A stretch of 64,000 bases of DNA. Source: Streptomyces sp. R44 (GTDB lineage Bacteria > Actinomycetota > Actinomycetes > Streptomycetales > Streptomycetaceae). The stretch covers positions 8,464,501 to 8,528,500 of the forward strand of contig NZ_CP163444.1 in the NCBI RefSeq assembly GCF_041053105.1. The letters are read 5' to 3'. The notes under the pieces are model-generated. The model was given only the letters and a program-made list of their open reading frames with translations, made no database searches and was not told the origin of the DNA. The position numbers were made by a program, and so were the translations under genes. Positions 31,640 through 39,936 of this stretch are shown piece by piece (position 1 is the first letter of the stretch; the number at the start of each line of letters is the position of its first letter).

Positions 31640-33298
31640 TCAGGCCGGCGTGGTCTCCGCGTCCGGGCCGCTGCGCGCGATGATGGCCGCCGTGTCCACG
31701 CCGGCCGGCAGCGTGCCGAAGGCGAGGCCGCGGTCGCCGTCGAGGCGCGAGGCGCAGAACGCGTCGGCGATCGCCGGGTGACCGTGCCGGACGAGCAGCG
31801 AACCCTGGAGCACCAGGGCGAGGCGCTCGACGAGCCGCCGCGCCCCGTACGCCACCGCGTCCGGGTCACCGAGCCCCGCGAGGTCCTTGCGGAGGCCCGC
31901 GACCGCCGCGTCGAGCCTCCGGTCCGCCCCCGCGCCGCGGTCGACCTCCGCGAAGTACGCCTCCACCGCCTCCGGCTGACGGGTTATCGCCCGCAGCACG
32001 TCGAGCGCGGCGACGTTCCCGGAGCCCTCCCAGACGGACGGCAGCGGCGACTCCCGGTAGAGCCTCGGCAGGCCCGAGTCCTCGACGTAGCCGTTGCCGC
32101 CCAGGCACTCCAGGGCCTCCGCCGCGTGCGCGGGCGCCCGCTTGCACACCCAGTACTTGGTCACCGCGAGACCGAGCCGCCGCAGCCGCTCCTCCTCCGC
32201 GTCGCCGCGCGCCGCGCGGTCCACCGCCCCCGCGAGGCGCAGCGCCGCCACGGTGGCGGCCTCCGCCTCCACGGCCAGGTCGGCGAGGACGTTCCGCATC
32301 AGCGGCTGGTCCACCAGCCGCGCGCCGAACGCCGCGCGGTGCGTGGCGTGGTGCACGGCCTGCACGAGCCCGAGACGCATGCCGGAGGCCGAGCTGATGG
32401 CGCAGTCGAGCCGCGTCATGTTGACCATCCGGATGATGGTGGCCACCCCGCGCCCCTCCTCGCCGACGAGCCGGCCGAGGGCGCCCTCGTACTCGATCTC
32501 GGAGGAGGCGTTGGACCGGTTGCCCAGCTTGTCCTTGAGGCGCTGGAGCCGGATCGTGTTGCGGCTGCCGTCGGGCAGCACCCGGGGCACCAGGAAGCAG
32601 GACAGACCGCCGGGGGCCTGCGCCAGGGTGAGGAAGACGTCCGACATCGGCGCCGAGGTGAACCACTTGTGGCCGGTCAGCGCGTACATGCCGGGCTCGC
32701 CCGTGGGCACGGCCCGGGTCGTGTTCGCCCGGACGTCCGAACCGCCCTGCTTCTCGGTCATCGACATCCCGGCGATGATCCCGCGCTTCTCCGTCGGCAC
32801 CCGAAGACCGAAGTCGTACGAGGAGGAGGTGAGCAGCGGCTCGTACACCTCGGCGAGCTCCGGCTGGACGCGCAGTGCCGGCACCGCCGCGTACGTCATC
32901 GAGACCGGACACAGGTGCCCCGCGTCGGCCTGCCCCCACACGAACACCTTCGCCGCCCGGGCCACGTGCGCGCCCGGCCGCTCGTCGCGCCAGGGAGCGC
33001 CGTGCAGCCCGTGCCGCACGGCGACGTCCATCAGCTCGTGCCAGTACGGGTGGAACTCGACCTCGTCGATCCTGTGCCCGTACCGGTCGTGGGTGTGCAG
33101 CACGGGGGAGTGGCGTTCGGCGAGCCGCCCCCACTCCTGGGCCTCCTCGCCTCCCGCCTTCGCCCCGAGCTCGCGGACCTCGGCCTCGGCCCAGCCCGCG
33201 CCCTCCCGGCGCAGCGCCTCCAGGAGCGCGGGGTCGGCGGAGACGTCGTAACCGGTCAGCGGCGGTACCTGGTTGGTGACCTCATGCGTGGTCGGCAT
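31640..33298 (-). CDS. Acyl-CoA dehydrogenase family protein, AidB-like
   Basis: 552 residues, the length of AidB rather than of typical 390-residue dehydrogenases. Motifs include AGMSMTEKQGGSDVRANTT (FAD contact), YALTGHKWFTSAPMSDVFLTLAQ, LGNRSNASSEIEYEGALG, and the C-terminal ECLGGNGYVEDSGLPRLYRESPLPSVWEGSGNV (catalytic Glu region). AidB of E. coli is a flavoprotein linked to protection from alkylation; other members act on unusual acyl-CoAs. The ATG lies inside the preceding tetR gene (17-base overlap), so the two are co-translated. Confidence 0.93.
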   Translation of the reverse strand: MPTTHEVTNQVPPLTGYDVSADPALLEALRREGAGWAEAEVRELGAKAGGEEAQEWGRLAERHSPVLHTHDRYGHRIDEVEFHPYWHELMDVAVRHGLHGAPWRDERPGAHVARAAKVFVWGQADAGHLCPVSMTYAAVPALRVQPELAEVYEPLLTSSSYDFGLRVPTEKRGIIAGMSMTEKQGGSDVRANTTRAVPTGEPGMYALTGHKWFTSAPMSDVFLTLAQAPGGLSCFLVPRVLPDGSRNTIRLQRLKDKLGNRSNASSEIEYEGALGRLVGEEGRGVATIIRMVNMTRLDCAISSASGMRLGLVQAVHHATHRAAFGARLVDQPLMRNVLADLAVEAEAATVAALRLAGAVDRAARGDAEEERLRRLGLAVTKYWVCKRAPAHAAEALECLGGNGYVEDSGLPRLYRESPLPSVWEGSGNVAALDVLRAITRQPEAVEAYFAEVDRGAGADRRLDAAVAGLRKDLAGLGDPDAVAYGARRLVERLALVLQGSLLVRHGHPAIADAFCASRLDGDRGLAFGTLPAGVDTAAIIARSGPDAETTPA

Positions 33299-33899
33299 CG
33301 GGAACTCCCAGTGCTCGCAGGGTGAACGTGACGAGTGCGGGTACGGTGCCGGGCCCGACGGACCCCTCCGCCAGCGGCCCGACGAGCGCCTCGGCGCCCG
33401 CCCCGACCAGCGCCGAGGCCGTCAGGACCGGGTCCTGGGGCGGCAGCTCGCCCGAGCGCACGCCCTCCGCGACGCGCGCGGCGAACACGTCCCGGAAGGC
33501 GCGCCGGAAGACGAGCCGCTCCGCGTCCACGGCCGGGTCGACCGGTTCGGCGAGCAGCGCGTAGGCGAGGCGCGGCGACTTCAGGGCGCGCTGGGCGAAG
33601 GTCTCGATGACGGCGACCACCCGCTCGGCCGCCGAAGAGTGCCCGGGATGCCCGGCCGCCTCGGAGACGGCCGCGACCTCCCTGCTCACCACGGTCCTGA
33701 ACAGCTCGACGGCGAGCTCGGCCTTGCTCGGGAAGTGGCGGTACACGCTGCCCGTGGCGATCCCGGCGCGCGCGGCGACGGCGGCCATCGTGCAGCCCGC
33801 GTACCCCTGCTCGGCGAGCAGCCCGAGGGCCGCGTCGACGACCGAGGCGCGCTGGGCGTCGAGCCGGGCCTGGACGGCGGGGGTGCGTCGGTAGGGCAT
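33282..33899 (-). CDS. TetR-family regulator of the AidB-like gene
   Basis: 205 residues. The N-terminal helix-turn-helix is VDAALGLLAEQGYAGCTMAAVAARAGIATGSVYRHFPSKAELAVELF. The ligand domain (55-200) is helical. Its stop overlaps the AidB-like start by 17 bases. No Shine-Dalgarno sequence precedes the ATG, so a leaderless transcript is possible. A palindrome at 33908-33922, just upstream of the start, is a likely autoregulatory site. The ligand may be an acyl-CoA, judged from the partner gene. Confidence 0.93.
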   Translation of the reverse strand: MPYRRTPAVQARLDAQRASVVDAALGLLAEQGYAGCTMAAVAARAGIATGSVYRHFPSKAELAVELFRTVVSREVAAVSEAAGHPGHSSAAERVVAVIETFAQRALKSPRLAYALLAEPVDPAVDAERLVFRRAFRDVFAARVAEGVRSGELPPQDPVLTASALVGAGAEALVGPLAEGSVGPGTVPALVTFTLRALGVPDADHA

Positions 33900-33907
33900 G
33901 GAAGGAG

Positions 33908-33922
33908 TGAAGCAGTGATTCA
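33908..33922. promoter_or_regulatory. Palindrome, probable operator of the tetR/AidB-like operon
   Basis: TGAAGCAGTGATTCA pairs as TGAAnCAnTGnTTCA (six of seven positions). It ends nine bases before the tetR start codon, where it would overlap the promoter of a leaderless or short-leader transcript. Confidence 0.5.
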
Positions 33923-33973
33923 GTTCTTCATCAAGAGGCCGGAGAAGGGCGCACAGCCCGTCCTGGGACGGAA

Positions 33974-34014
33974 CGCCGCACGCCCCTTCCCGTCCCGGGA
34001 AGGGGCGTGCGGCG
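33974..34014. terminator. Very strong bidirectional terminator
   Basis: A perfect 19-base-pair stem (33974-33992 with 33996-34014) closes a three-base loop. It lies 15 bases past the stop of the GDT1-family gene and upstream of the tetR promoter, so it should end the GDT1 transcript and insulate tetR. Confidence 0.85.
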
Positions 34015-34028
34015 GACAGGGGTCGCGC

Positions 34029-34613
34029 TCAGCCGGTGAAGACCTCGGCCAGGGACCAGAGCGCCAGCCCCGCCATGCAGACGCCGCCGATGCGCTGCAC
34101 GGTCTTGAGCGGGACGCGCTTGGCGATGAAGCGGCCCGCGATCAGGGCGAGGGCGGAGACCGTCGTCAGGGCGGCGAAGGAGCCGATCGCCGTCGACCAG
34201 GTGCCGTTGGTGGCGGCCAGGTTGGCGGTGGTGATCTGGGTCAGGTCGCCCCACTCGCTGATGAAGACGGCCATGAACGCGGTCGAGAAGACGGGCCAGA
34301 AGCCGCTGACCGTCCGGCCGCCCTCGTCGGCCTCGTCGTCGTCGCCCCCGCCGCGCAGCAGCATGAACGCGCCGAAGCCGAACATCAGGGCCGAGACCAG
34401 CTTCACGGTCCAGCCCGGCAGCAGCCCGAGCAGGCTGCCGGCGCCCACCGCGATGGCGACGTGGGCCAGGAAGGCGGTGGAGGTGCCGATCCACACGTAC
34501 AGCGGACGCATGCGCGTGCCCATGGCGAGGGACGCGAACATCGTCTTGTCGGGAAGCTCGGCGAGGAAGATCAGCCCGAAGGCGGTGAGGATCGCCAAGG
34601 GGTCGAGGTGCAT
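34029..34613 (-). CDS. TMEM165/GDT1-family cation transporter, probable manganese exporter
   Basis: ATG 34613 (MHLDPLAILTAFGLIFLAEL) gives 194 residues with six membrane segments in two repeats. The two signature motifs are ELPDKTMFAS (residues 18-28) and SEWGDLTQIT (about 115-125), variants of E-x-G-D-K/R-T. A charged loop (GGDDDEADEGG) separates the repeats. Bacterial relatives such as MneA export Mn2+. The gene is preceded by a yybP-ykoY-type manganese riboswitch, which strongly supports a role in manganese homeostasis. The frame to 34868 crosses the riboswitch and is rejected as coding. Confidence 0.93.
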   Translation of the reverse strand: MHLDPLAILTAFGLIFLAELPDKTMFASLAMGTRMRPLYVWIGTSTAFLAHVAIAVGAGSLLGLLPGWTVKLVSALMFGFGAFMLLRGGGDDDEADEGGRTVSGFWPVFSTAFMAVFISEWGDLTQITTANLAATNGTWSTAIGSFAALTTVSALALIAGRFIAKRVPLKTVQRIGGVCMAGLALWSLAEVFTG

Positions 34614-34736
34614 ACCGGGGCTCTCTGCTCGGTCCGGGCCCCGTGGCTCCGCACGACACCTCGGTGGGCGACGGGAGGACCACTCGGCCCGGCATGACGG
34701 ACCACGCCCACGGGAACGCGGACGTGGCTGTTGCCT

Positions 34737-34840
34737 GGCCGAAGGTCTCGCCCGTCCGCGTCGTGCGCGGACCCGGTCACCGGGAACCCGGAGGTTCCAG
34801 TGTGTCGACGACCGGTTCGCAGGGCTACTCCCCTTCGCTG
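34737..34840 (-). promoter_or_regulatory. yybP-ykoY manganese riboswitch
   Basis: Read on the minus strand, the aptamer opens with GCGAAGGGGAGTAGCC (34836 downward), the hallmark 5' block of this class. A GTCGTCGACA segment follows, and it closes with GCGAGACCTTCGGCC (about 34751-34737). CGAAGG at the 5' end pairs with CCTTCG at the 3' end to form P1. The distance to the GDT1 start is about 123 bases, leaving room for an expression platform, in which CCGGGCC and GGCCCGG can pair. Known members bind Mn2+ and switch on efflux genes. Confidence 0.88.
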
Positions 34841-34844
34841 TCGC

Positions 34845-34874
34845 CCAGTGTAACGGATCGGGGCGCACCGTCGA
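34845..34874 (-). promoter_or_regulatory. Promoter of the riboswitch-GDT1 transcript
   Basis: On the minus strand, TCGACG (34874-34869) and TACACT (34850-34845) are separated by 18 bases. Transcription would start about 34838, exactly at the 5' end of the aptamer. The -35 element overlaps the palindrome at 34871-34893, so the divergent TetR protein may also control it. Confidence 0.5.
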
Positions 34875-34893
34875 GTAGACAGTGTCTACTCGA
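34871..34893. promoter_or_regulatory. TetR operator copy 1, 23-bp perfect palindrome
   Basis: TCGAGTAGACA-G-TGTCTACTCGA centre at 34882 is perfectly symmetric. Its TAGACA (34876-34881) can also serve as the -35 element of the tetR promoter. The same 13-bp core recurs at 34900-34912. Confidence 0.8.
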
Positions 34894-34899
34894 TCTTGG

Positions 34900-34912
34900 T
34901 AGACAGTGTCTA
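34900..34912. promoter_or_regulatory. TetR operator copy 2 overlapping the start codon
   Basis: TAGACA-G-TGTCTA, identical to the core of copy 1, with centres 24 bases apart. Its TAGACA is spaced 18 bases from that of copy 1 and can be the -10 element. Its last base is the A of the tetR ATG, so there is no room for a ribosome-binding site. Confidence 0.75.
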
Positions 34913-35523
34913 TGTCCCTTCATGAGAACGGTCGCGACAGCGGTCACGAGGGCGAGGGCGCCGACGGTCTGCGCGACCGGCTCGTCCGCGTCGGCGTCGA
35001 GCTGGTGAACACCGAGGGCGCCCAGGGCCTCTCCCTGCGCGAGATCGCCCGCCGCGCCGGCGTCTCCCACGGAGCCCCCCGCCGCTACTTCCCCGCCCAC
35101 CTGGACCTGCTGTCCGCCATCGCCCGCCAGGGCTTCGCCGAACTGGCCGCACGCGTCGCCGGGGAGGACCCCGAAGGGGCCCCGGCGCGCGAACGGATCG
35201 AGGCGCTCGCCCGCGTCTACCTGGACTACGCCGGCACCCGGCGCGGCATGTACGAGCTGATGTTCCGCCACGACCTCCTGGAGAGCGGCCGGCTCGGGCT
35301 GCGCGAGACAAGCCTGCCGCTCTTCGCCCACCTCGCCGCACTCGTCGCCCGGGTCCGCCCGGAGGGCGACCCCGTCCTCCTCGCGGGCGCCCTCTGGGCC
35401 AACCTGCACGGCATCGCCCAGCTCTGGCACTGGGGCAGCCTCCGCCTCGCCACCGGCGCCGACGACCCGGGCCCCCTCCTGACGGCCGCGCTCGACGCCC
35501 ACCTGGGGCGGTCCGCCCCGTGA
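34912..35523 (+). CDS. TetR-family regulator, probably leaderless and autoregulated
   Basis: ATG 34912 (MSLHENGRDSGHEGEG) gives 203 residues; a GTG at 34906 is in frame but lies in the operator. The helix-turn-helix reads VNTEGAQGLSLREIARRAGVSHGAPRRYFPAHLDLLSAI. The C-terminal ligand domain (about 70-200) includes YLDYAGTRRGMYELMFRHDLL. Two operator copies span the promoter and the start. The stop overlaps the MFS start (GTGA). The encoded protein should repress itself and the efflux gene. Confidence 0.93.
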   Translation: MSLHENGRDSGHEGEGADGLRDRLVRVGVELVNTEGAQGLSLREIARRAGVSHGAPRRYFPAHLDLLSAIARQGFAELAARVAGEDPEGAPARERIEALARVYLDYAGTRRGMYELMFRHDLLESGRLGLRETSLPLFAHLAALVARVRPEGDPVLLAGALWANLHGIAQLWHWGSLRLATGADDPGPLLTAALDAHLGRSAP

Positions 35524-36947
35524 ACCGCACCCTCGCCTGCAGCGTCGTCGGCGCCGCCGTCGTCGCCCTCGACGGCACGGTCCTGACCGTCGCCCAGCCC
35601 GCGCTCCAGCGCGACCTGCACGCCCACGTCGGCCAGGTGCAGTGGACCAGCACCGGCTACCTCGTCGCCGTCGCGAGCCTCCTCGTCCTCGCGGGCCGCC
35701 TCGGCGACCGTTACGGCCACCGCCGGGTGTTCGCCGTCGGAGCCCTCGGCTTCGCCGCCGCCTCCGCCGGGATCGCCCTGGCCCCCGGCATCGGCACCGT
35801 CATCGCACTGCGGGTGCTCCAGGGCGTCTGCGGGGCGCTGCTCCAGCCCGCCACCCTCGGCATGCTCCGCACCGCCTACCCGCCCGACCGGCTCGCCACC
35901 CCGATCGCCGTACGCACCGCCGCCATCGGCCTCGCCGCCGCGGCCGGCCCGCTCGTCGGCGGCGCGCTCGTCTCCTCGTACGGCTGGCGCGCGGTCTTCC
36001 TCCTCGGCGTCCCCCCGACCCTGGCGATCGGCCTGCTGGCCCTGGCGTCACCGGACCGCCCACGGGGGAGTTCCCCACAAGACCCGGCCCCCGGCCCCGC
36101 CACCCGGTCCCGCCTCGCCGCTCTCGACCCCCTCGGTGCCCTCCTGCTCGCCGCCACCCTCGGACTGCTGGTCCAGGGGCTCGACGCGGCCTCCCGGCCC
36201 GGCGGCACCCGCGCCGCCGCCCTCGCGTGCGCCGCGGCCCTCGGGGCCGGGGCGGTCTTCGCGCGGCACGAGCGTCGCGTCGCGCGCCCCCTGCTGCCCC
36301 CGGCGCTGCTCCGGAGCGTGCCGGTCGTCGCCGGGCTCGCCGCGCTCCTCGCGGCCTCGGCGGCCCTCTCCGGGTCGCTCTTCGTCGCGACGTACTTCCT
36401 CCAGGACGTCCAGGGCCTCGACCCGCTCGGCTGCGCACTGCGCTTCCTGCCCCTCGCCGCCCTCATGATCCCCGGCGCGCTGGTCTGCCCGCCGCTCCAG
36501 CGACGCTTCGGTCCCCGGCGGACGGCGACGGCGGGCGCGGTGCTGCTCACCCTCGGGGTCCTGGGGCTCTCCCGGCTCGACGCGACGGCCGGCGCGGCCT
36601 CTGTCGGCATCGCCTCCGGACTCCTCGGCGCCGGGTTCGTCACGCTCATGGTCACCGCGACCTCCGTGGTCGTGCGCCGCGCCCCCGAGGAGCACGCCGG
36701 GGTCGCCGGCGGTCTCCAGCAGACCGTGATGAACGTCGGCCCGGCGCTCGGCGTCGCCACCGCGGCCCTCCTGCTCGCCCTCGTCCCGGACGGCGGCTTC
36801 GTACCGGCCCGGGGAGCCGCCCTCCCGGCCCTGGCGGCGATCGCCGCGCTCGCCCTCCCCGCCGCACTGGCCCTGCCCGGCCGCCGGGGGACACGCCCGG
36901 AGCCGACGGCACCCCGGGCCGGCGGACGGGCCTGCGTACGATCATGA
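35520..36947 (+). CDS. MFS drug efflux transporter, 14-segment DHA2 type
   Basis: GTG 35520 overlaps the tetR stop. The 475-residue protein has about 14 membrane segments. Motif C is kept in ALDGTVLTVAQPALQRDL, motif A in GRLGDRYGHRRVF, and a long loop (RPRGSSPQDPAPGPATRSRL) separates the two halves. These are features of EmrB/QacA multidrug pumps driven by proton exchange. The TetR regulator upstream, with its two operators, probably represses the pump until a drug binds. Substrate unknown. Confidence 0.92.
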   Translation: MNRTLACSVVGAAVVALDGTVLTVAQPALQRDLHAHVGQVQWTSTGYLVAVASLLVLAGRLGDRYGHRRVFAVGALGFAAASAGIALAPGIGTVIALRVLQGVCGALLQPATLGMLRTAYPPDRLATPIAVRTAAIGLAAAAGPLVGGALVSSYGWRAVFLLGVPPTLAIGLLALASPDRPRGSSPQDPAPGPATRSRLAALDPLGALLLAATLGLLVQGLDAASRPGGTRAAALACAAALGAGAVFARHERRVARPLLPPALLRSVPVVAGLAALLAASAALSGSLFVATYFLQDVQGLDPLGCALRFLPLAALMIPGALVCPPLQRRFGPRRTATAGAVLLTLGVLGLSRLDATAGAASVGIASGLLGAGFVTLMVTATSVVVRRAPEEHAGVAGGLQQTVMNVGPALGVATAALLLALVPDGGFVPARGAALPALAAIAALALPAALALPGRRGTRPEPTAPRAGGRACVRS

Positions 36948-36948
36948 G

Positions 36949-38061
36949 ATGCCCGTAGCCGGTCACCGCAGCCCTCCCGGCACGGCGGCGCGCACCCAGT
37001 TCAACCTCGGTCGCGCCCTGCCCTTCCTGGTCCTGATCCTGACGGTCGTCGTCGATCTGGTCACCCCCGAGCGGGAACGGTTCGACCGTCTCCTCGTCGC
37101 CGCGCCCGCGCTCGCCGCCGTCACCTGGAGCGTGCTCGGGACCATCGGCATCGGACTGCTCGCCGTGGCCGTCCGGGCGCTGCTCAGCCCCGCCCGGGAG
37201 GGGGCCACCGCCCGTGATCTCATCGCCAGCGAGACGGTGCTGGTGATGGTGACCGCCGTCGCGGCCTGGGTCAGCCGGGTCAGGACCCGGTACGAGCAGG
37301 ACCTCAGGGAGGTCACCGCCGTCGCCGAGGTCGTCCAGCGGGTCGTCCTGCGCCCGCTGCCCGAACGCCTCGGACGCTTCGAACTGCACCTGCTGTACGT
37401 CGCGGCCGCGGCCAAGGCGAGGATCGGCGGCGACTTCTACGAGGCCGTCAGGATCCCCGGCGCGGTGCGCGTGATGCTCGGCGACGTCCAGGGCAAGGGC
37501 CTCGGCGCCGTCGAGACCGCCTCCGTCCTGCTCGGTTCCTTCCGCGCCGCCGTCCACGAGGCCCGCGACCTCGCCGCCCTCGCGGACCGGCTCGACGAGG
37601 GCCTCGCCCGCTACGGCGCCTGGGACCCCGACTCGGACGCCGCCGAACGCTTCGCCACCGTCGTCCTGGTGGAGCTCCCGGACGGCCGGGACGTCGTACG
37701 GCTCCTCAGCTGCGGCCACCCCGCCCCGCTGCTCCAGCGCGCGACCGGCGTCGAGCCCGTGCACTTCGCCGACCCGTCGCTCCCCGTCAACCTCGCGGGC
37801 CTCGCCGAGAACCACCACCGGATCGAGGAGGTGCCCTTCGGGCCCGGGGACCGGCTGCTCCTCTACACCGACGGCGTCAGCGAGACCCGCGACCGGGCCG
37901 GCACCTTCTACCCGCTGGAGCTGCGCCTGCGCGGCTGGGCCAGGGAGCCGGCCGCCGAGCTGCCCGCGCTCCTCCACCGCGACCTCGCCGCCTACGGAGC
38001 GGGCGGCCTCGACGACGACGTCGCCGCCGTCGTCGTGGACCGCCCGCCCCGCACCGACTAG
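36949..38061 (+). CDS. Membrane-bound PP2C (SpoIIE-type) serine phosphatase
   Basis: 370 residues. Two or three N-terminal membrane segments (ALPFLVLILTVVVDL, VTWSVLGTIGIGLLAVAVRALL, ETVLVMVTAVAAWV) precede the phosphatase domain (about 135-365). Metal-binding motifs are IGGDFYEA, MLGDVQGKGL, LLLYTDGVSETRD and LDDDVAAVVVD. Such enzymes dephosphorylate anti-anti-sigma factors and so control alternative sigma factors. The start lies one base after the MFS stop, which may be chance. No sigma or anti-sigma gene is adjacent. Confidence 0.93.
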   Translation: MPVAGHRSPPGTAARTQFNLGRALPFLVLILTVVVDLVTPERERFDRLLVAAPALAAVTWSVLGTIGIGLLAVAVRALLSPAREGATARDLIASETVLVMVTAVAAWVSRVRTRYEQDLREVTAVAEVVQRVVLRPLPERLGRFELHLLYVAAAAKARIGGDFYEAVRIPGAVRVMLGDVQGKGLGAVETASVLLGSFRAAVHEARDLAALADRLDEGLARYGAWDPDSDAAERFATVVLVELPDGRDVVRLLSCGHPAPLLQRATGVEPVHFADPSLPVNLAGLAENHHRIEEVPFGPGDRLLLYTDGVSETRDRAGTFYPLELRLRGWAREPAAELPALLHRDLAAYGAGGLDDDVAAVVVDRPPRTD

Positions 38062-38094
38062 TCGGGCCCGGCCGCTCGGCGGCACCGGACGGAC

Positions 38095-39588
38095 TCAGTT
38101 CTCCGTGACGGACACGGCCGTGACGGCCGTGCGGCCGTCCTGGAAGAAGCGGCGGTGGCGGATGCGGACGAGCAGCATCACGAGGCCTCCGAGGACGATC
38201 GAGCCGACGCCGAGGAGGAAGACCCCGCCGACTCCGCCGACGGACGTGGAGCCGTAGCCGGGGTCTGCCATGTCGTAGGCGCTGCGGACGAACGCCGCCA
38301 GCATCATCAGGCCGCCGGTCGCCGGGAGGACGCCCTTGACCAGCAGGTCGCGCGGGGAGTTCCGCAGCTGCCGGCGGAAGTACCAGGCGCAGGCGAAGCC
38401 GGTGACGCCGTAGTAGAAGGCGATCAGGAGCCCGATCGACAGGATCGCGTCGCCGAGGAAGTCGGCGGAGACCAGGGTGAGCAGGACCAGGGCGACGGCC
38501 GCGGCGGTTCCGCAGAACACCGTCCCGAAGGCGGGCGTGCCGAAGCGCCGGTGGATGCGTCCGAAGGCGCCGGGCAGGGCGCCGTGCGCGCTCATCGAGA
38601 GCGTGCTCCGAGGGCTGGAGCCCGCGCAGGTCAGCAGGGCGCCCACGGCCGAGACGGCGATGGCGAGGGTGACGGCCTTGCTCGCGGGGCCGCCGAGGAC
38701 GGCCGGGGCGAGGAGGGAGAGGACGTCGGCCGCGTTCTCCGCGTTGCCGAGTCCGAGGCCTCCGGTGCCGGTCCCCGCGAAGGAGATCGCGGCGAACGCG
38801 GTGAAGAGGTAGGTGACGAGCAGGATCAGGGTGGAGGCGACCGCGGCCCTGCCGGGGGTGCGGTCGCTGTCGACGGTCTCCTCGTTGAAGGTGATCAGGG
38901 CGTCCCAGCCCCAGTAGATGAAGAGACAGAGGAGCACCGCCTCGGCGAAGGAGCCGAAGTCGTCGAAGGCGAAGGGGGAGACCCAGCTCAGCGAGGGGGC
39001 GGCGGCGCCGTCCCGGGCGAAGGCGGCGACGCCGAAGGCGAGCATCGCGAGGAGCTGGAGGCCGAGCATCGCGTACTGCACATGGGCGGCGAGCTGGATG
39101 CCCCGGTAGGCGACGACGACGACCAGGGCGATGAGGGCGACGGCGAGGGCGGTCACGGCGAGGGTGCTGCCGGCCGCCGCGTCGAGCCCGAGGAGGACGA
39201 GGATCGCGGAGGCGCCGACCTGGGCGAGCGCGGTCATCGCGAGGACGGTCGCGACCAGGACCGTCCAGCCGCCCGCCACCCAGCCGACGGCCGGGCCGAA
39301 CGCCCGCGTGTTCCACACGAAGGTCGTGCCGCAGTCCGGCATCCGCCGGTTCAGCTCCCGGAACGCGAAGGCCGTGAGGACGATCGGCACGAAGCCGAGG
39401 AGCAGGGCGGCGGGGGCCAGGTCGCCGACCACCAGGGTCACCAGACCGAGGGTGATCGCGATGCTGTACGCGGGGGCGACGGAGGCGAGCCCGAGGGCGA
39501 TCGTGGCGAGGAGACCGACGGAGTTCCCCCGCAGCCCCTTCCCGCCGGGTGGTGCCGCGGGGCGCGGGATGTCGGATGCGCTGGTCAT
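38095..39588 (-). CDS. APC-family amino acid permease
   Basis: ATG 39588 (MTSASDIPRPAAPPGG) follows GGAGG and gives 497 residues with about 12 membrane segments. Substrate-site segment 1 reads SVGLLATIALGLASVAPAYSIAITLG, and segment 6 region reads IYWGWDALITFNEETVDSDRTPGRA. This is the APC/amino acid-polyamine class. It takes up amino acids or amines with proton or exchange coupling. The operon context gives no substrate. Confidence 0.92.
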   Translation of the reverse strand: MTSASDIPRPAAPPGGKGLRGNSVGLLATIALGLASVAPAYSIAITLGLVTLVVGDLAPAALLLGFVPIVLTAFAFRELNRRMPDCGTTFVWNTRAFGPAVGWVAGGWTVLVATVLAMTALAQVGASAILVLLGLDAAAGSTLAVTALAVALIALVVVVAYRGIQLAAHVQYAMLGLQLLAMLAFGVAAFARDGAAAPSLSWVSPFAFDDFGSFAEAVLLCLFIYWGWDALITFNEETVDSDRTPGRAAVASTLILLVTYLFTAFAAISFAGTGTGGLGLGNAENAADVLSLLAPAVLGGPASKAVTLAIAVSAVGALLTCAGSSPRSTLSMSAHGALPGAFGRIHRRFGTPAFGTVFCGTAAAVALVLLTLVSADFLGDAILSIGLLIAFYYGVTGFACAWYFRRQLRNSPRDLLVKGVLPATGGLMMLAAFVRSAYDMADPGYGSTSVGGVGGVFLLGVGSIVLGGLVMLLVRIRHRRFFQDGRTAVTAVSVTEN

Positions 39589-39724
39589 GAGGGCCTCCTG
39601 GGGCAAGCGTACGGACGTGCCGCTTTCGTTAAACGGAGATTTAAGGAACGGCTCGTGGTGCGGTCAAGGCCCCGGGCTGTATCTTTTGGTTTCGATTTAG
39701 CTCATGAGTCGGAGGAGGGTCCCG

Positions 39725-39814
39725 ATGGCGCGGGACGGGGCAGGCCGTCGAAGGCCCGGCCGGGCGGCGAGGCCGCTGTGCAAACATCGGCTCCGGGGCG
39801 GCTTGTGTCGTTGA
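39725..39814 (+). CDS. Putative cysteine-containing leader peptide (29 residues)
   Basis: ATG 39725 is preceded by GGAGGAGGG at five bases. The peptide is Arg-rich and ends LCKHRLRGGLCR, with Cys19 and Cys28 close to the stop. It lies 122 bases upstream of the CocE-like hydrolase gene, in an otherwise gene-free 348-base gap. The layout matches cysteine-responsive attenuator uORFs upstream of actinobacterial sulfur genes, where ribosome stalling or completion sets downstream expression. The peptide sequence departs from the usual consensus, so confidence is moderate. Confidence 0.5.
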   Translation: MARDGAGRRRPGRAARPLCKHRLRGGLCR

Positions 39815-39936
39815 CGCCCGGTTGCGCGTCCCGTGCGCCGTTCGTGCGCTCTGGTCGCCCCGTTCCCGGTACGTGAGGCTTGCGTGCATCCGCAGAGCGG
39901 ACAGCCAGCAGCGCCAGTCGAGAGGAACGGGTGCAC

